A stretch of 22,927 nucleotides of DNA from a bacterium (GTDB taxonomy: Bacteria > Chloroflexota > Dormibacteria > UBA8260 > Bog-877): positions 1 to 22,927 of the forward strand of contig JAKAWF010000023.1 of NCBI GenBank assembly GCA_021817025.1, given 5' to 3'. Position 1 is the first letter of the stretch. The number at the start of each line of letters is the position of its first letter. The notes beneath the pieces are model-generated. The model saw nothing but the letters and a program-made list of their open reading frames with translations, was not told the DNA's origin and did not search any database. Shown piece after piece: positions 15,084-22,927 of this stretch. The position numbers were made by a program, and so were the translations under genes.

Positions 15084-15386
15084 GTGTGCACCTATCGCAC
15101 CGAACGGGTCACGGTCAGCGGCAGCGGCAAGGGCGCCGGCGGCTGGTTTCATCTGACCGACGCCACGGTCTACTTCGACCATCCCTTCCACGCGCCGGCT
15201 GAGCACACCCTCAACATCGACTTTCTCAACCCTGCCCAGGGCCCTGCCGCCAGGGTCGCGGTGGAACTCGACGCCAGCTCGGCGCTGGCCCTGGCCGAGG
15301 CCATCCGGCTGCTGGTCCAGGAAGCCTCCTCAATACTCGAGGGGGGAACTCGAGACCAAGTCCCCACCACTCGACTGGTCACCTGA
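15084..15386 (+). CDS. DUF6295-like small protein
   Basis: A 100-aa protein starting with GTG, 3 bp after the dienelactone hydrolase stop, so the two are probably co-transcribed. The MCTYRTERVTVSGSGKGAGG start, the DATVYFDHPFHAPAEHTLNIDF block (27-48) and VAVELDASSALALAEAI match what I recall of the DUF6295 family, whose function is unknown. A Cys at position 2 and several histidines (23, 33, 36, 41) could bind a metal, which is inference. The C-terminal 15 residues look disordered. Confidence 0.75.
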   Translation: MCTYRTERVTVSGSGKGAGGWFHLTDATVYFDHPFHAPAEHTLNIDFLNPAQGPAARVAVELDASSALALAEAIRLLVQEASSILEGGTRDQVPTTRLVT

Positions 15387-15425
15387 ACCGCCTCGTCCGA
15401 GCCTCGGGCCCGCGGACGAGGTGGT
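15387..15425. terminator. Bidirectional hairpin terminator between convergent genes
   Basis: Bases 15387-15399 (ACCGCCTCGTCCG) pair with 15413-15425 (CGGACGAGGTGGT) over 13 bp with one G-T pair and a 13-nt loop. The stem begins right after the DUF6295-like stop and ends 30 bp from the nucleoside phosphorylase stop on the other strand. There is no T-run. A smaller stem (ACCCA 15440-15444 with TGGGT 15450-15454) follows. Confidence 0.7.
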
Positions 15426-15454
15426 GGAGTCGGAACCCGACCCACCGGCTGGGT

Positions 15455-16279
15455 TCAGCCGCTCTCCCGCAGGACGGCTGACGGGGCTGGGCCCACGGTG
15501 GCGGCGAGGGTGGCGATGGCGGCCGCCAACAGCCGGTCGAGGCCCGTCTGCGCTGCCTCGTGGTGGAACTGGGGCCTCCATCTCGCGCCGGTCAGCTGGT
15601 CGCTGATGGTGAAAGCGGTGGCGAACTCCAGCCCCCTGAACTCGGCGACGGCAGCCAGCGCCGCGGCCTCCATCTCCACTGTCAGCACCCCTTCGTCGCG
15701 ATAGTGCCGCAACTCGTCGACGGTCTCGCGATAGGGGGTGTCTATGGTCCAGGTGGTGCCGACCAGGACCTCGCGGCCGTGGGCCCGGAGTTGGGCCAGA
15801 AGGCTGGCGGTGAGGGCCGGCGACGGTTGTGCGTAGCGGCCCGGTGCCAGATAGTGATGGGACACCCCCTCATCGCGGACGGCGCGGTCGCAGACCACCA
15901 GGTCTCCGACCTTGAGCCCTGGCTGGAGTCCCCCGGCGTACCCAATCGCCACAAATCGCAGCGGCCCCGCGGCGGCGATGTCCTCCATTCGGTTGGTGGC
16001 GGCGGGGGCGCCCACCCCGAAGGCCCCGGTGATGCCAACCAGCCCTTGTCTGGTCGCCCGCAGGTGGAAGTCACCGACGGCTCCACGGGGCGCCTCCAGT
16101 CGCTTCCAGGACGGGTCGGCCACGACCCGCTGGAAGAAGGAGTTCTGGAAGGTGATGATCACCCCCAGCATCGGTGGCAGCCCCGGCCAGGCGAAGGCGT
16201 CCGCCAAGTAGCATTGGTAGTCGCTCGGGTTGACGAACGGTTCGAAGGCGTGCTTGCCCGCCAGATTGGGGAATCCCAT
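15455..16279 (-). CDS. Nucleoside phosphorylase (uridine/purine phosphorylase family, PNP_UDP_1)
   Basis: A 274-aa enzyme that would split nucleosides with phosphate for salvage. Supporting blocks are GAFGVGAPAATNRMED (85-100, phosphate/ribose region), AIGYAGGLQPGLKVGDLVV (111-129), the base/ribose-binding VEMEAAAL (201-208) and TISDQLTG (224-231) with its Asp. NPSDYQCYLADAF near the N-terminus resembles uridine phosphorylases. The exact nucleoside is not readable. The ATG at 16279-16277 is chosen because the frame further upstream is low-complexity. Its ribosome site is weak. It is transcribed alone, convergent with the DUF6295-like gene and divergent from the MFS gene. Confidence 0.88.
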   Translation of the reverse strand: MGFPNLAGKHAFEPFVNPSDYQCYLADAFAWPGLPPMLGVIITFQNSFFQRVVADPSWKRLEAPRGAVGDFHLRATRQGLVGITGAFGVGAPAATNRMEDIAAAGPLRFVAIGYAGGLQPGLKVGDLVVCDRAVRDEGVSHHYLAPGRYAQPSPALTASLLAQLRAHGREVLVGTTWTIDTPYRETVDELRHYRDEGVLTVEMEAAALAAVAEFRGLEFATAFTISDQLTGARWRPQFHHEAAQTGLDRLLAAAIATLAATVGPAPSAVLRESG

Positions 16280-16498
16280 GCCGCCAGGATACCCAGGGGC
16301 GCCGCTCCGGCCGGCGGCAGCAACCCCGTTATGGGGATGGCCGCTCGCCATGACCAGGGTCGCCGGATCGTCCCCAGGAGGGCTGTCCATCACCGTCCTG
16401 ATCCCGTGGTTGCATTGATTCCATCTGCGCGGCGCAGGGCCACCTCCGGTGCGCTATCGTCTCGGCATCGGCCCGATTCTTGGCGGCAGGGGGATCCG

Positions 16499-17977
16499 AT
16501 GAGCAGCGCGGACAGCGCGAAGACAATTCGAAGCTTGGTCCCGGCGAGGATGGACCGCTTACCTTGGAGCCGGTTCCATTGGCTGGTGATCATCAGCCTC
16601 GGGGTCTCATGGATCCTCGATGGTCTTGAGATCCAGATTGTTGCAAGCGTCAGCCCGGTGCTGCAGGAGCACTCCACCCTCGGCCTCAGCAGCGCTGAGG
16701 TCGGGCTGATCGGAACGGTCTACCTGGCCGGGGAGGTGGTGGGAGCACTGGTGTTCGGGCGCCTCACCGACTCTTTGGGGCGCAAGCGGCTCTTCATCTG
16801 GACCCTGACGCTCTACCTCATGGCCAGCGGCATCTCCGGGCTGTCGCCGACTCTGGGGTTCCTCCTCCTGTTCCGCTTCCTGGCGGGGATGGGTATCGGC
16901 GGTGAGTACACCGCGATCAACTCCGCCATCGACGAGCTGATTCCCTCCTACTACCGTGGCAGGGCCGACATAGCCATCAACGGCACCTACTGGGCGGGCG
17001 CGATGATCGGCTCAGTTGGTTCCATCTTCTTTCTCAACCCCCACCTGCTGCCGGTCAACCTGGGCTGGCGGATCGCGTTCTTCGTTGGCCCGGTCATCGG
17101 TTTGGTGATCATCTACCTGCGCCGCCAAATCCCGGAGAGTCCGCGCTGGTTGCTGACGCACGGCCGCGGTGCCGAGGCCGAGCGCACCGTGGACGAGATC
17201 GAGGCCCGGGTGCGCAGGCAGGGGTTGGAACTGGCCCCGGTGCCCGACCGTCGGGCCATTGAGGTGACGGGACAGGGCATGGTCTCATACCTGCAGATAG
17301 CCAGGACCATGCTCCGGGATTACCCATCGCGTTCGTTTCTGGGTTTCTCGATGATGGTGACCCAGTCCTTCCTCTACAACGCCATTTTCTTCTCATACGC
17401 TCTGGTGCTGGTGCACTTCTACCATGTGGCCGCTGACCAGATTGGCTTCTTCTTCTTCCCATTTGCGCTCGGTAACCTAGCTGGCCCGCTGCTGATCGGG
17501 CGCCTGTTCGACACCATCGGCCGCCGCAAGATGATCATGTTCACCTACTGTGTGTCAGCGATCCTGCTGGCTATATCAGGGGTCCTCTTTGACGCCGGCG
17601 TCCTGACGGCGACCACCCAGACCATCTTCTGGTGCGTGATCTTCTTCCTCGCCTCCGCGGGGGCCTCCTCTGCCTACTTGACCGTCAGCGAGATCTTTCC
17701 GCTGGAGCTGCGGGGACAGGCGATCTCCTTCTTCTTCGCCATCTCTCAATTGGTAGGAGGAGTGGGCGCCCCCCTGATCTTCGCCTCCCTGGTCGGCGCG
17801 GGCCACAACCCGGGCCCGCTGACCATTGGCTACTACGTGGGCGCGGTGGTGATGTTCGCGGGAGGGGTCGTCGCCTGGTTCTTCGGAGTCAACGCGGAGC
17901 GAATGTCACTGGAGGACGTGGCCCGCCCGCTGTCGGCGGTGGGCCGGGTCGGGGTCACCTCGGGCAGGCAGGCATGA
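16499..17977 (+). CDS. Major facilitator superfamily transporter (metabolite/sugar symporter type)
   Basis: A 492-aa inner-membrane transporter with about 12 hydrophobic segments. The MFS motif A is present twice, as expected for the two halves: GRLTDSLGRKR (about 86-96) and GRLFDTIGRRKM. RFLAGMGIGGEY after TM4 and PESPRWLL after TM6 are typical of the sugar/organic acid symporter group. The substrate is not readable. The ATG at 16499 follows AGGGGG at 6 nt. A universal stress protein gene starts 67 bp downstream and is probably co-transcribed. Confidence 0.93.
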   Translation: MSSADSAKTIRSLVPARMDRLPWSRFHWLVIISLGVSWILDGLEIQIVASVSPVLQEHSTLGLSSAEVGLIGTVYLAGEVVGALVFGRLTDSLGRKRLFIWTLTLYLMASGISGLSPTLGFLLLFRFLAGMGIGGEYTAINSAIDELIPSYYRGRADIAINGTYWAGAMIGSVGSIFFLNPHLLPVNLGWRIAFFVGPVIGLVIIYLRRQIPESPRWLLTHGRGAEAERTVDEIEARVRRQGLELAPVPDRRAIEVTGQGMVSYLQIARTMLRDYPSRSFLGFSMMVTQSFLYNAIFFSYALVLVHFYHVAADQIGFFFFPFALGNLAGPLLIGRLFDTIGRRKMIMFTYCVSAILLAISGVLFDAGVLTATTQTIFWCVIFFLASAGASSAYLTVSEIFPLELRGQAISFFFAISQLVGGVGAPLIFASLVGAGHNPGPLTIGYYVGAVVMFAGGVVAWFFGVNAERMSLEDVARPLSAVGRVGVTSGRQA

Positions 17978-18044
17978 ACTCTGCGGCCACCGCCCCAGTT
18001 GCAACCGCTGACCGCCGTCACCCCACTTGCAAGAGGAGGCGTCC

Positions 18045-18521
18045 ATGAGTCCAGTTGCGCCAGACGCGTCCGCCCGAGGCTACATCGTGGTCGGGGTCAG
18101 CCCGACCACCGGTTCCCAGTCCGCCCTCCGACGAGCGGCTGAGGAGGCCAGCCTGCGAGGGTTGGAGCTCCGAGCGATCACCGCCTGGAGCCCGCCCGTT
18201 TCCTCAGGGCCGCCGGGCATCCGGCCGCCCGCCATCGAGCCCCGGACTCCTGGCGAGTGGCAGGCAGAGGTGGAGGAGGGCCTGGCGACCGCGGTCCGCC
18301 AAGCCCTGGGTGACGCCGGCGACATCACCTGCTTGGCGGTGCGGGGAGCGACCTCAAAGGTCCTTCTGGCCGCCGCTGAGGGAGCCCAGATGCTGGTGCT
18401 CGGGTCGCCCCGTCCGCACGGCTCCCAAGCCATGTTGGCCCGGGTCCGACCATTACGGCTGATATCCATGGCCCGCTGTCCGGTCCTCATCGTTCCAGCC
18501 CGAGGTGACGGCTCAAGCTGA
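18045..18521 (+). CDS. Universal stress protein (UspA) family protein
   Basis: A 158-aa single-domain USP. It begins GYIVVGVSPTTGSQSALRRA, has helix RGLELRAITAW, and ends with MLVLGSPRPHG and ARCPVLIVPARG, the usual last strands. The nucleotide loop normally reads G-2x-G-9x-G-S/T. Here GSPRPHGSQAML lacks the spacing and the final glycine, so ATP binding is doubtful. The ATG at 18045 has AGGAGG 5-6 nt upstream. Probably in one transcript with the MFS gene. Confidence 0.88.
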   Translation: MSPVAPDASARGYIVVGVSPTTGSQSALRRAAEEASLRGLELRAITAWSPPVSSGPPGIRPPAIEPRTPGEWQAEVEEGLATAVRQALGDAGDITCLAVRGATSKVLLAAAEGAQMLVLGSPRPHGSQAMLARVRPLRLISMARCPVLIVPARGDGSS

Positions 18522-19026
18522 CGTGAGCACCCCCGCTGCGCTGGACGGTCGCCTCAGGCAGCGTCGGCGTTCTCGGCGTCGTGGCGGACAGGTGCCAGCG
18601 CAGCCGGTGGTGGTGCATCCGGGAGCGGTGATCGGCGTTCAGGGCGCTCGCACGACAACCTCCGCGCCGGCCGCAGCTTCAGCGGCGGTTCCTGAATCGG
18701 GCTGGAGCTTCAGGGCCGTGGCTTGGGCAAGGAGATGCAGGCCGCCATTCCTCACCTCGGCTTGGCCGGCCCGGGGGCGGAGGAGGCGCAGCGCTCGGCC
18801 CGCAGTGACAACCACGCCTGGCTGGCCGTCTCCCTGGTGCTGGGCTATGAGGAAGACAGGCAGCTGGCCGACCGCCGGAGTGGGAACTCTGCCGTGACCT
18901 GGCTGCGCCGGGCGCGCGCGCTGGCGGCGGCACCGGCTGTGCGGGGGCGGTGTGGATGACCTGGAGCCCTGCCTCCAGCTGTTCTAAGTCGGTCTCGCAG
19001 ACTGAAGGGGGCCGACCGAGAGCGGA
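18522..19026. other. Convergent intergenic region without a recognisable gene
   Basis: These 505 bp separate the stress protein (plus) from the aminopeptidase (minus). Two overlapping plus-strand frames (18505-18897 and 18723-18959) are open, but neither has a supported start or a recognisable motif. A 6-bp stem, CTGGAG (18961-18966) with CTCCAG (18973-18978), is a weak candidate terminator for the minus-strand genes. Confidence 0.4.
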
Positions 19027-21609
19027 TCACTCTCCCAGTGCGGGCAGCTCGGCCGGGGTGCGCTGATCCAGCTCGCGCGCGCGGATGGCGCGCTGAGCCT
19101 CCTCCAATCCGTCCTGGTAGATTCGGCGCAGGTCGGGTCTCAGATCCGGCCGCCGGAACTGCTCCTCGATCGCCGCCACCAGCATCACGTGCGGAGGCAA
19201 GGAGGGGAAGAACCAGTAGGCCAGGTCCCGGCTGTACTCTGGGCCACGACTCTGACCAAGCCTGTCGACGGCCGCGAAGAAGCGGGGGATGTAGGGCAGC
19301 AGCAGGTCCTCGCGGCGGACTCCGGCGAAGCTGCGCCCAACCCATATGGTCGCCTCCACGGTGGCGCTCTCGTCCTCGGTCAGGAAGCGGAAAACGTGCT
19401 CCTTGGCGGACGCCGACGGCATGGCCGCCCGAGCCGCCAGCGCCCGCACCTGGCCGGTGCTGGTGGAATCCGCTCTGAGCATGTCCGTGATCTCCTCGTC
19501 TCCAGCTGCGCCCCGAGCGCAGAGCGCGGTCACGAGCCGCCAGCGCAGTTCCAGGTCCAGCACGACCCCCTCCGGCAACTGCTCGCCGCCCAGCATGGCG
19601 CGACAGCGATCCACCTGATCCGGGGCGCTCGCGGCGGAGATGAAGGCGCGCAGCCAGGCCACCTGGTCTGGGCCGCGGGGCGGGCTCGTCGCCAGAGCCC
19701 GCTCCGCAGCCGCGGCCAGCATCGCCTCCAGCTGATCGCCCCAGGCGGGCGCGACGTAGTTGGAGAGGGCTGCCCGGGCGCTGCCGAGCACAACCGGGAT
19801 CAGCGACTGGTCGCGCTCCTGAGGCAGATGGGCGACCACCATCTGGACGAAGCGCCGCCCCGGCATCTCGGCGTCGCGAACCATGTCCCAGGCTCCGTCC
19901 CAGAGCAGCGCTCTGGCGAGGCTGTCCGAGACCTCTCCGAGGTGGCCTTCCATGGTCAGCTGCGAGATTGGATCCAGGCGCAACTTGGCGTAGCTCCAGG
20001 CCCCGTCGTTGGGCAGAATCAAGGCTGGCCGCTTGCTGCCAGCCAATTCGGCCACGGCCGTCGCCGAGCCCTCGACGTCGACCTCCAAGCGCCGCACCAG
20101 CTCCAGTCGGCCCTGCTCCCAGTCGTAGAGGCCGACCCCGATCCGATGGGGGCGCAGGGTGGGCTGGCTCTGGCTCGCCGACTGCATTACCCGCACCGAC
20201 TGGAGCTCGCCCCCGACCGCCTCCGGAGAGCTCCTGACCTCACACCGCAGGGTGTTGATCCCGACCGTCTCCAGCCAGGCGCGACTCCAGGCCCCAACAT
20301 CCCGTCCCGAGCTGGCTTCCAGGGCGCTCACCAGGTCGCGGAATTGGGCGTTGCCGTCACGGTGGCTCTCGAGATGGTTGTGGACGGCGGCGAAGAACGG
20401 CTCCTCGCCGACCCAGGCGGCCAGCTGGCGCAGTACGGCCGCCCCTTTCTGGTAGGTGATCCGATCGAAGTTGAGGTGGACCGCCTCGGCGTCGGGCACG
20501 GCCGTCACCACCGGATGCGAGGTGGTGTGCTGGTCCTCTTCGACCGCCAGCTGCTTGAAGGCGGTGGCCCAGTAGGTCCAGGCGTCGTCGAAGCTGGTGG
20601 CCCGGTCCTGAGCCACCGCCGCCATGAAGGTGGCGAAACTCTCGTTGAGCCAGAGGTCATCCCACCAGCGCAGGGTCACCAGGTCCCCGAACCACATGTG
20701 GGCCATCTCGTGCAGGATCAGTTCGGCGCGCAGCGACCGCTCCCGCGGGGACGGCTGACCGCGGTAGATCATGCGGTCCGTGATGGTGATGCAGCCCGGG
20801 GACTCCATCGCTCCGTTGACCTTCTCAAGGCAGAACGCCTGGTCGTACTTGGAGAACGGGTAGGGGATCCCGAAGCGCTCCCGATAGAAGTCCAGGCCCT
20901 GGCGCGTCACCTCGAAGATCTCGGGGGCCGCCTTCTCCAGGTCCTGCGCCAGCGAGAGCGGCGCGTACAGGGAGAGGGGGATGTCGCCGTGCTGCCGGTG
21001 GACGGCGTGGAGCCGCCCCGCCACTATGCCCAGGACGTAGGGTGAGAGCGGCGAGGTGGGCTCGAAGCTCCACCATCTGGCTCCCTCGGCGTCGGTGGCA
21101 GGGCCGGGCCGGCCCTGCTCAGTGGATACCACGGTCCAGTCCTGGGGTGCCCGGATCCTGAAGCTGAAGCGGCCCTTGAGATCGGGCTGGTCGAAGCAGG
21201 GGAAGACGCGGTGCGCCTCCGCCGGCTCCAGATCGGTGTACAGGTAGCGTTCGTTGTCGGAGGGGTCGATGGCGAGGTGCAGGCCGAGCCCGGTGCGGTG
21301 ATAGGGCGAGGAGCCCGAGACCTCCAGCAGATTGCTCGCCTCCAGCGGTGGCAGTTCGATGCGCTGCCTGGCATAGGCGCCCAGGTCCAGGGGTTTGCCC
21401 TGCCAATGGATCGTGTCGACTCGGTCCACTTGGGCGTCGATGAACGTCTTGGCCCCCGGAGTTCCCAAGAACTCCAGCCGGACCGTGAATCGGTAGCGGT
21501 CCGGCCCCTGGGCCAAGTCGAGCTCCACCGCATATTCGCAGCTCCGGATCAGGGACGCCCGCGTCTCCGCCTCGGTCCGGGTCAGCGATACGTTCTCCCC
21601 GGTCACCAC
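19027..21609 (-). CDS. pepN: M1-family metallopeptidase, aminopeptidase N (actinobacterial PepN type)
   Basis: A cytoplasmic zinc aminopeptidase of about 860 aa that trims N-terminal residues from peptides. Counting from the GTG at 21606, the zinc motif HEMAH is at 299-303 with the third ligand Glu322 in NESFA. The region ITYQKGAAVL holds the catalytic tyrosine. The exopeptidase motif reads GAMES (265-269) instead of GAMEN. The C-terminal half is the helical ERAP1-like cap. Length fits the actinobacterial PepN group (about 850 aa). The start is one of two adjacent GTG codons (21609 or 21606). The open frame to 22011 overlaps the upstream permease gene and is not homologous. It lies 40 bp after the permease stop. 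Confidence 0.94.
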   Translation of the reverse strand: MVTGENVSLTRTEAETRASLIRSCEYAVELDLAQGPDRYRFTVRLEFLGTPGAKTFIDAQVDRVDTIHWQGKPLDLGAYARQRIELPPLEASNLLEVSGSSPYHRTGLGLHLAIDPSDNERYLYTDLEPAEAHRVFPCFDQPDLKGRFSFRIRAPQDWTVVSTEQGRPGPATDAEGARWWSFEPTSPLSPYVLGIVAGRLHAVHRQHGDIPLSLYAPLSLAQDLEKAAPEIFEVTRQGLDFYRERFGIPYPFSKYDQAFCLEKVNGAMESPGCITITDRMIYRGQPSPRERSLRAELILHEMAHMWFGDLVTLRWWDDLWLNESFATFMAAVAQDRATSFDDAWTYWATAFKQLAVEEDQHTTSHPVVTAVPDAEAVHLNFDRITYQKGAAVLRQLAAWVGEEPFFAAVHNHLESHRDGNAQFRDLVSALEASSGRDVGAWSRAWLETVGINTLRCEVRSSPEAVGGELQSVRVMQSASQSQPTLRPHRIGVGLYDWEQGRLELVRRLEVDVEGSATAVAELAGSKRPALILPNDGAWSYAKLRLDPISQLTMEGHLGEVSDSLARALLWDGAWDMVRDAEMPGRRFVQMVVAHLPQERDQSLIPVVLGSARAALSNYVAPAWGDQLEAMLAAAAERALATSPPRGPDQVAWLRAFISAASAPDQVDRCRAMLGGEQLPEGVVLDLELRWRLVTALCARGAAGDEEITDMLRADSTSTGQVRALAARAAMPSASAKEHVFRFLTEDESATVEATIWVGRSFAGVRREDLLLPYIPRFFAAVDRLGQSRGPEYSRDLAYWFFPSLPPHVMLVAAIEEQFRRPDLRPDLRRIYQDGLEEAQRAIRARELDQRTPAELPALGE

Positions 21610-21649
21610 GCGAATTCTACTTGGGCCGCCACCAGTGGAGGCCGCCCGA

Positions 21650-22927
21650 TCACGGCTCTCCGAGGTCGTAGGTGACGTCGGCGACCGCAAAGTCCGCCCG
21701 ACCCAGGAGCGCGGACTTGATGTGGAAGGCGCGGTGGTTGTGCAGCAACTGGTTCCACCAATGGCGCGTGACCAGCTCGGTGAAGACAATGGTGCAGACC
21801 GCGTCCCGCTCCTTCTCGCGGTAGCCCTGCAGGTACCGCAGCACGGGTTGGACCACGGTGCGGAACGGTGAGAGCACGATCGCCAGCTGGGGCCGGGGCA
21901 GCTCCGGGTCCGAGCCCAGGTATCTGTCGACCCAGCCGTCCCAGGCATCGACCAGCGCCTTGGCCTCCTGGTCCGGCTCGGTCCCCACGTCATCGCGGCG
22001 CACCCCTCCATGACCCGCTTCCGCCACCGGCTGCTCGAGCGGTTGGCCGGTGGCCACGTGGATCGCGATCACCTCGTCAGCGATGGAGCGGGCGTAGCTG
22101 AGGCCGCGGAGGGTGAGCACGTCCAGGCCGGAGACCGGCACCAGAGCCACCTGCCGGCGGGCGGCCGGAGCCGGTCCGGTCTCGCGCTCGTCATGCCAGG
22201 CGCTGGGGAAGCTGGCCGCCACGACCCGATGCTGGCGCAGCAGGGCGAACTTGAGCCGCAGCGAGCCGGGCCGCCGGAGCAGGTCGAGGTTGCCCGCGCT
22301 GGTCACGTACTCCGGCACCATCACCGTCACCATCTGGTCGGGTGCCTGGGCCCGGAGTTCGTCCAGCAGCTTGAGGAGCGCACGCAGGCCCTTCCGCTCC
22401 GGCCGGTCGAGCACCTGGGTGCGCACCTGCGGCCGGCGGCCGGGGTCAGCCGCGGCCCGAGCCAGGACTCTGCGGATGCCGTCGCCAACCGCAGGGTCGG
22501 TGGAGAGGTTGAGGGCGACCACGTCGCTGCCCAGGGTGGTGGCATAGAGCAGCGCCTTCTCGGTGGGGGAGTCCAACTCCCTGACCGGGACCACGGTGCG
22601 GTAGGTGCGCAAGGGGCGGGCGGATGGCGACAGTCGCTGCAGTTCGCCCCGGATGCGCCGGTAGTGGCGGCTGACGGACCAGAAGTACCAGACCAGGATC
22701 GGGACGATGACCAGCACCACCCAGGCGCCCAGGCGGAACTTGACAACCAGCACGATCACGTCCACCAGCAGGGTGGCGGCAGCGCCCAGGCCGTTGATGA
22801 AGAGGTTGCGGCGCCAGTGCGGCCCCCGGGTGCGCCAGCCGTGGCGGACCAGGGCCCCCTGGGCCAGCGTGAACGCGGTGAAGACCCCGATTGCGTAGAG
22901 GTTGATCAGGCGATCGGTGCAGATCGG
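21650..22927 (-). CDS. APC-superfamily amino acid permease, C-terminal part (5' end off window)
   Basis: The visible 425 residues are the end of a permease whose start lies beyond base 22927. The first 21 or so include LINLYAIGVFTAFTLAQ, a late membrane helix of APC-type amino acid transporters. Two more helices follow (LFINGLGAAATLLVDVIVLVV and GAWVVLVIVPILVWYFW, near 22700-22800). The remaining 330 or so residues are a soluble domain with universal-stress-like halves (TVVPVRELDSPTEKALLYA; VALVPVSGLDVLTLRGLSYA). This layout is known for large APC permeases and may sense nucleotides, which is inference. The aminopeptidase follows 40 bp downstream, so transport and peptide breakdown may be co-transcribed. 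Confidence 0.88.
   Translation of the reverse strand, partial: PICTDRLINLYAIGVFTAFTLAQGALVRHGWRTRGPHWRRNLFINGLGAAATLLVDVIVLVVKFRLGAWVVLVIVPILVWYFWSVSRHYRRIRGELQRLSPSARPLRTYRTVVPVRELDSPTEKALLYATTLGSDVVALNLSTDPAVGDGIRRVLARAAADPGRRPQVRTQVLDRPERKGLRALLKLLDELRAQAPDQMVTVMVPEYVTSAGNLDLLRRPGSLRLKFALLRQHRVVAASFPSAWHDERETGPAPAARRQVALVPVSGLDVLTLRGLSYARSIADEVIAIHVATGQPLEQPVAEAGHGGVRRDDVGTEPDQEAKALVDAWDGWVDRYLGSDPELPRPQLAIVLSPFRTVVQPVLRYLQGYREKERDAVCTIVFTELVTRHWWNQLLHNHRAFHIKSALLGRADFAVADVTYDLGEP

Noticed and set aside
15560..16498. N-terminal extension of the MFS transporter
   Set aside because: The region is antisense to the nucleoside phosphorylase, and the ATG at 16499 has a proper ribosome site and begins just before the first membrane segment.
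18505..18959. Small plus-strand frames after the stress protein gene
   Set aside because: Overlapping frames with GC-driven composition, no ribosome site and no motifs.
19189..21045. Long open frame (618 codons) on the plus strand
   Set aside because: It is antisense to the aminopeptidase, which has all its catalytic motifs. Long antisense frames are expected at this GC content. The same reasoning removed the plus-strand frames at 13-1386, 3010-4413, 4973-5911 and 7707-9125.

Overview
This is a GC-rich bacterial window with tightly packed, often overlapping genes, frequent GTG starts and short intergenic gaps. The gene content (deazaflavin-type oxidoreductase, a DUF6295-like protein, a large M1 aminopeptidase N, universal stress proteins) suggests a high-GC lineage such as Actinobacteriota, Chloroflexota or Dormibacterota. 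This placement is inference from family memory and cannot be settled from the sequence alone.

Positions 1-9787 (minus strand) hold a sulfur-energy locus. Read in the direction of transcription it begins with dsrE2-like, an ArsR-type repressor, a GAF-containing histidine kinase and a NarL-type response regulator. After a 273-bp gap come a metallophosphoesterase, sat, aprB, aprA, qmoA and the 5' part of qmoB, which leaves the window at base 1. Most junctions are 4-bp overlaps or gaps of 1-13 bp. Sat, AprBA and Qmo interconvert sulfate, APS and sulfite and link AprBA to the quinone pool. The same set can run in the reductive or the oxidative direction. The DsrE-type proteins nearby lean towards sulfur oxidation, but no dsrAB, sox or sHdr genes are visible to decide it.

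Positions 9788-10759 (plus strand) hold a divergent three-gene unit: a second DsrE-family protein, an unrecognised 64-aa protein, and a 91-aa protein whose layout resembles ubiquitin. The genes overlap by 1 and 4 bp. A good sigma70-type promoter for the minus-strand unit lies in the 131-bp divergent gap and coincides with a palindrome, a natural place for the ArsR protein to bind. This is the most unusual part of the window.

Positions 10760-11872 look like a decayed mobile-element scar: a gene-poor stretch, four direct repeats with a 33-34 bp period, and a 5'-truncated TnpB/OrfB-like fragment that starts where the repeats stop.

Positions 12011-22927 are mostly housekeeping and metabolic genes: citrate synthase (minus), a deazaflavin-dependent oxidoreductase, a dienelactone hydrolase with a DUF6295-like partner, a nucleoside phosphorylase (minus), an MFS transporter with a universal stress protein, and on the minus strand an APC-type permease (5' end outside the window) followed by an M1 aminopeptidase. 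No rRNA, tRNA or CRISPR array was seen.
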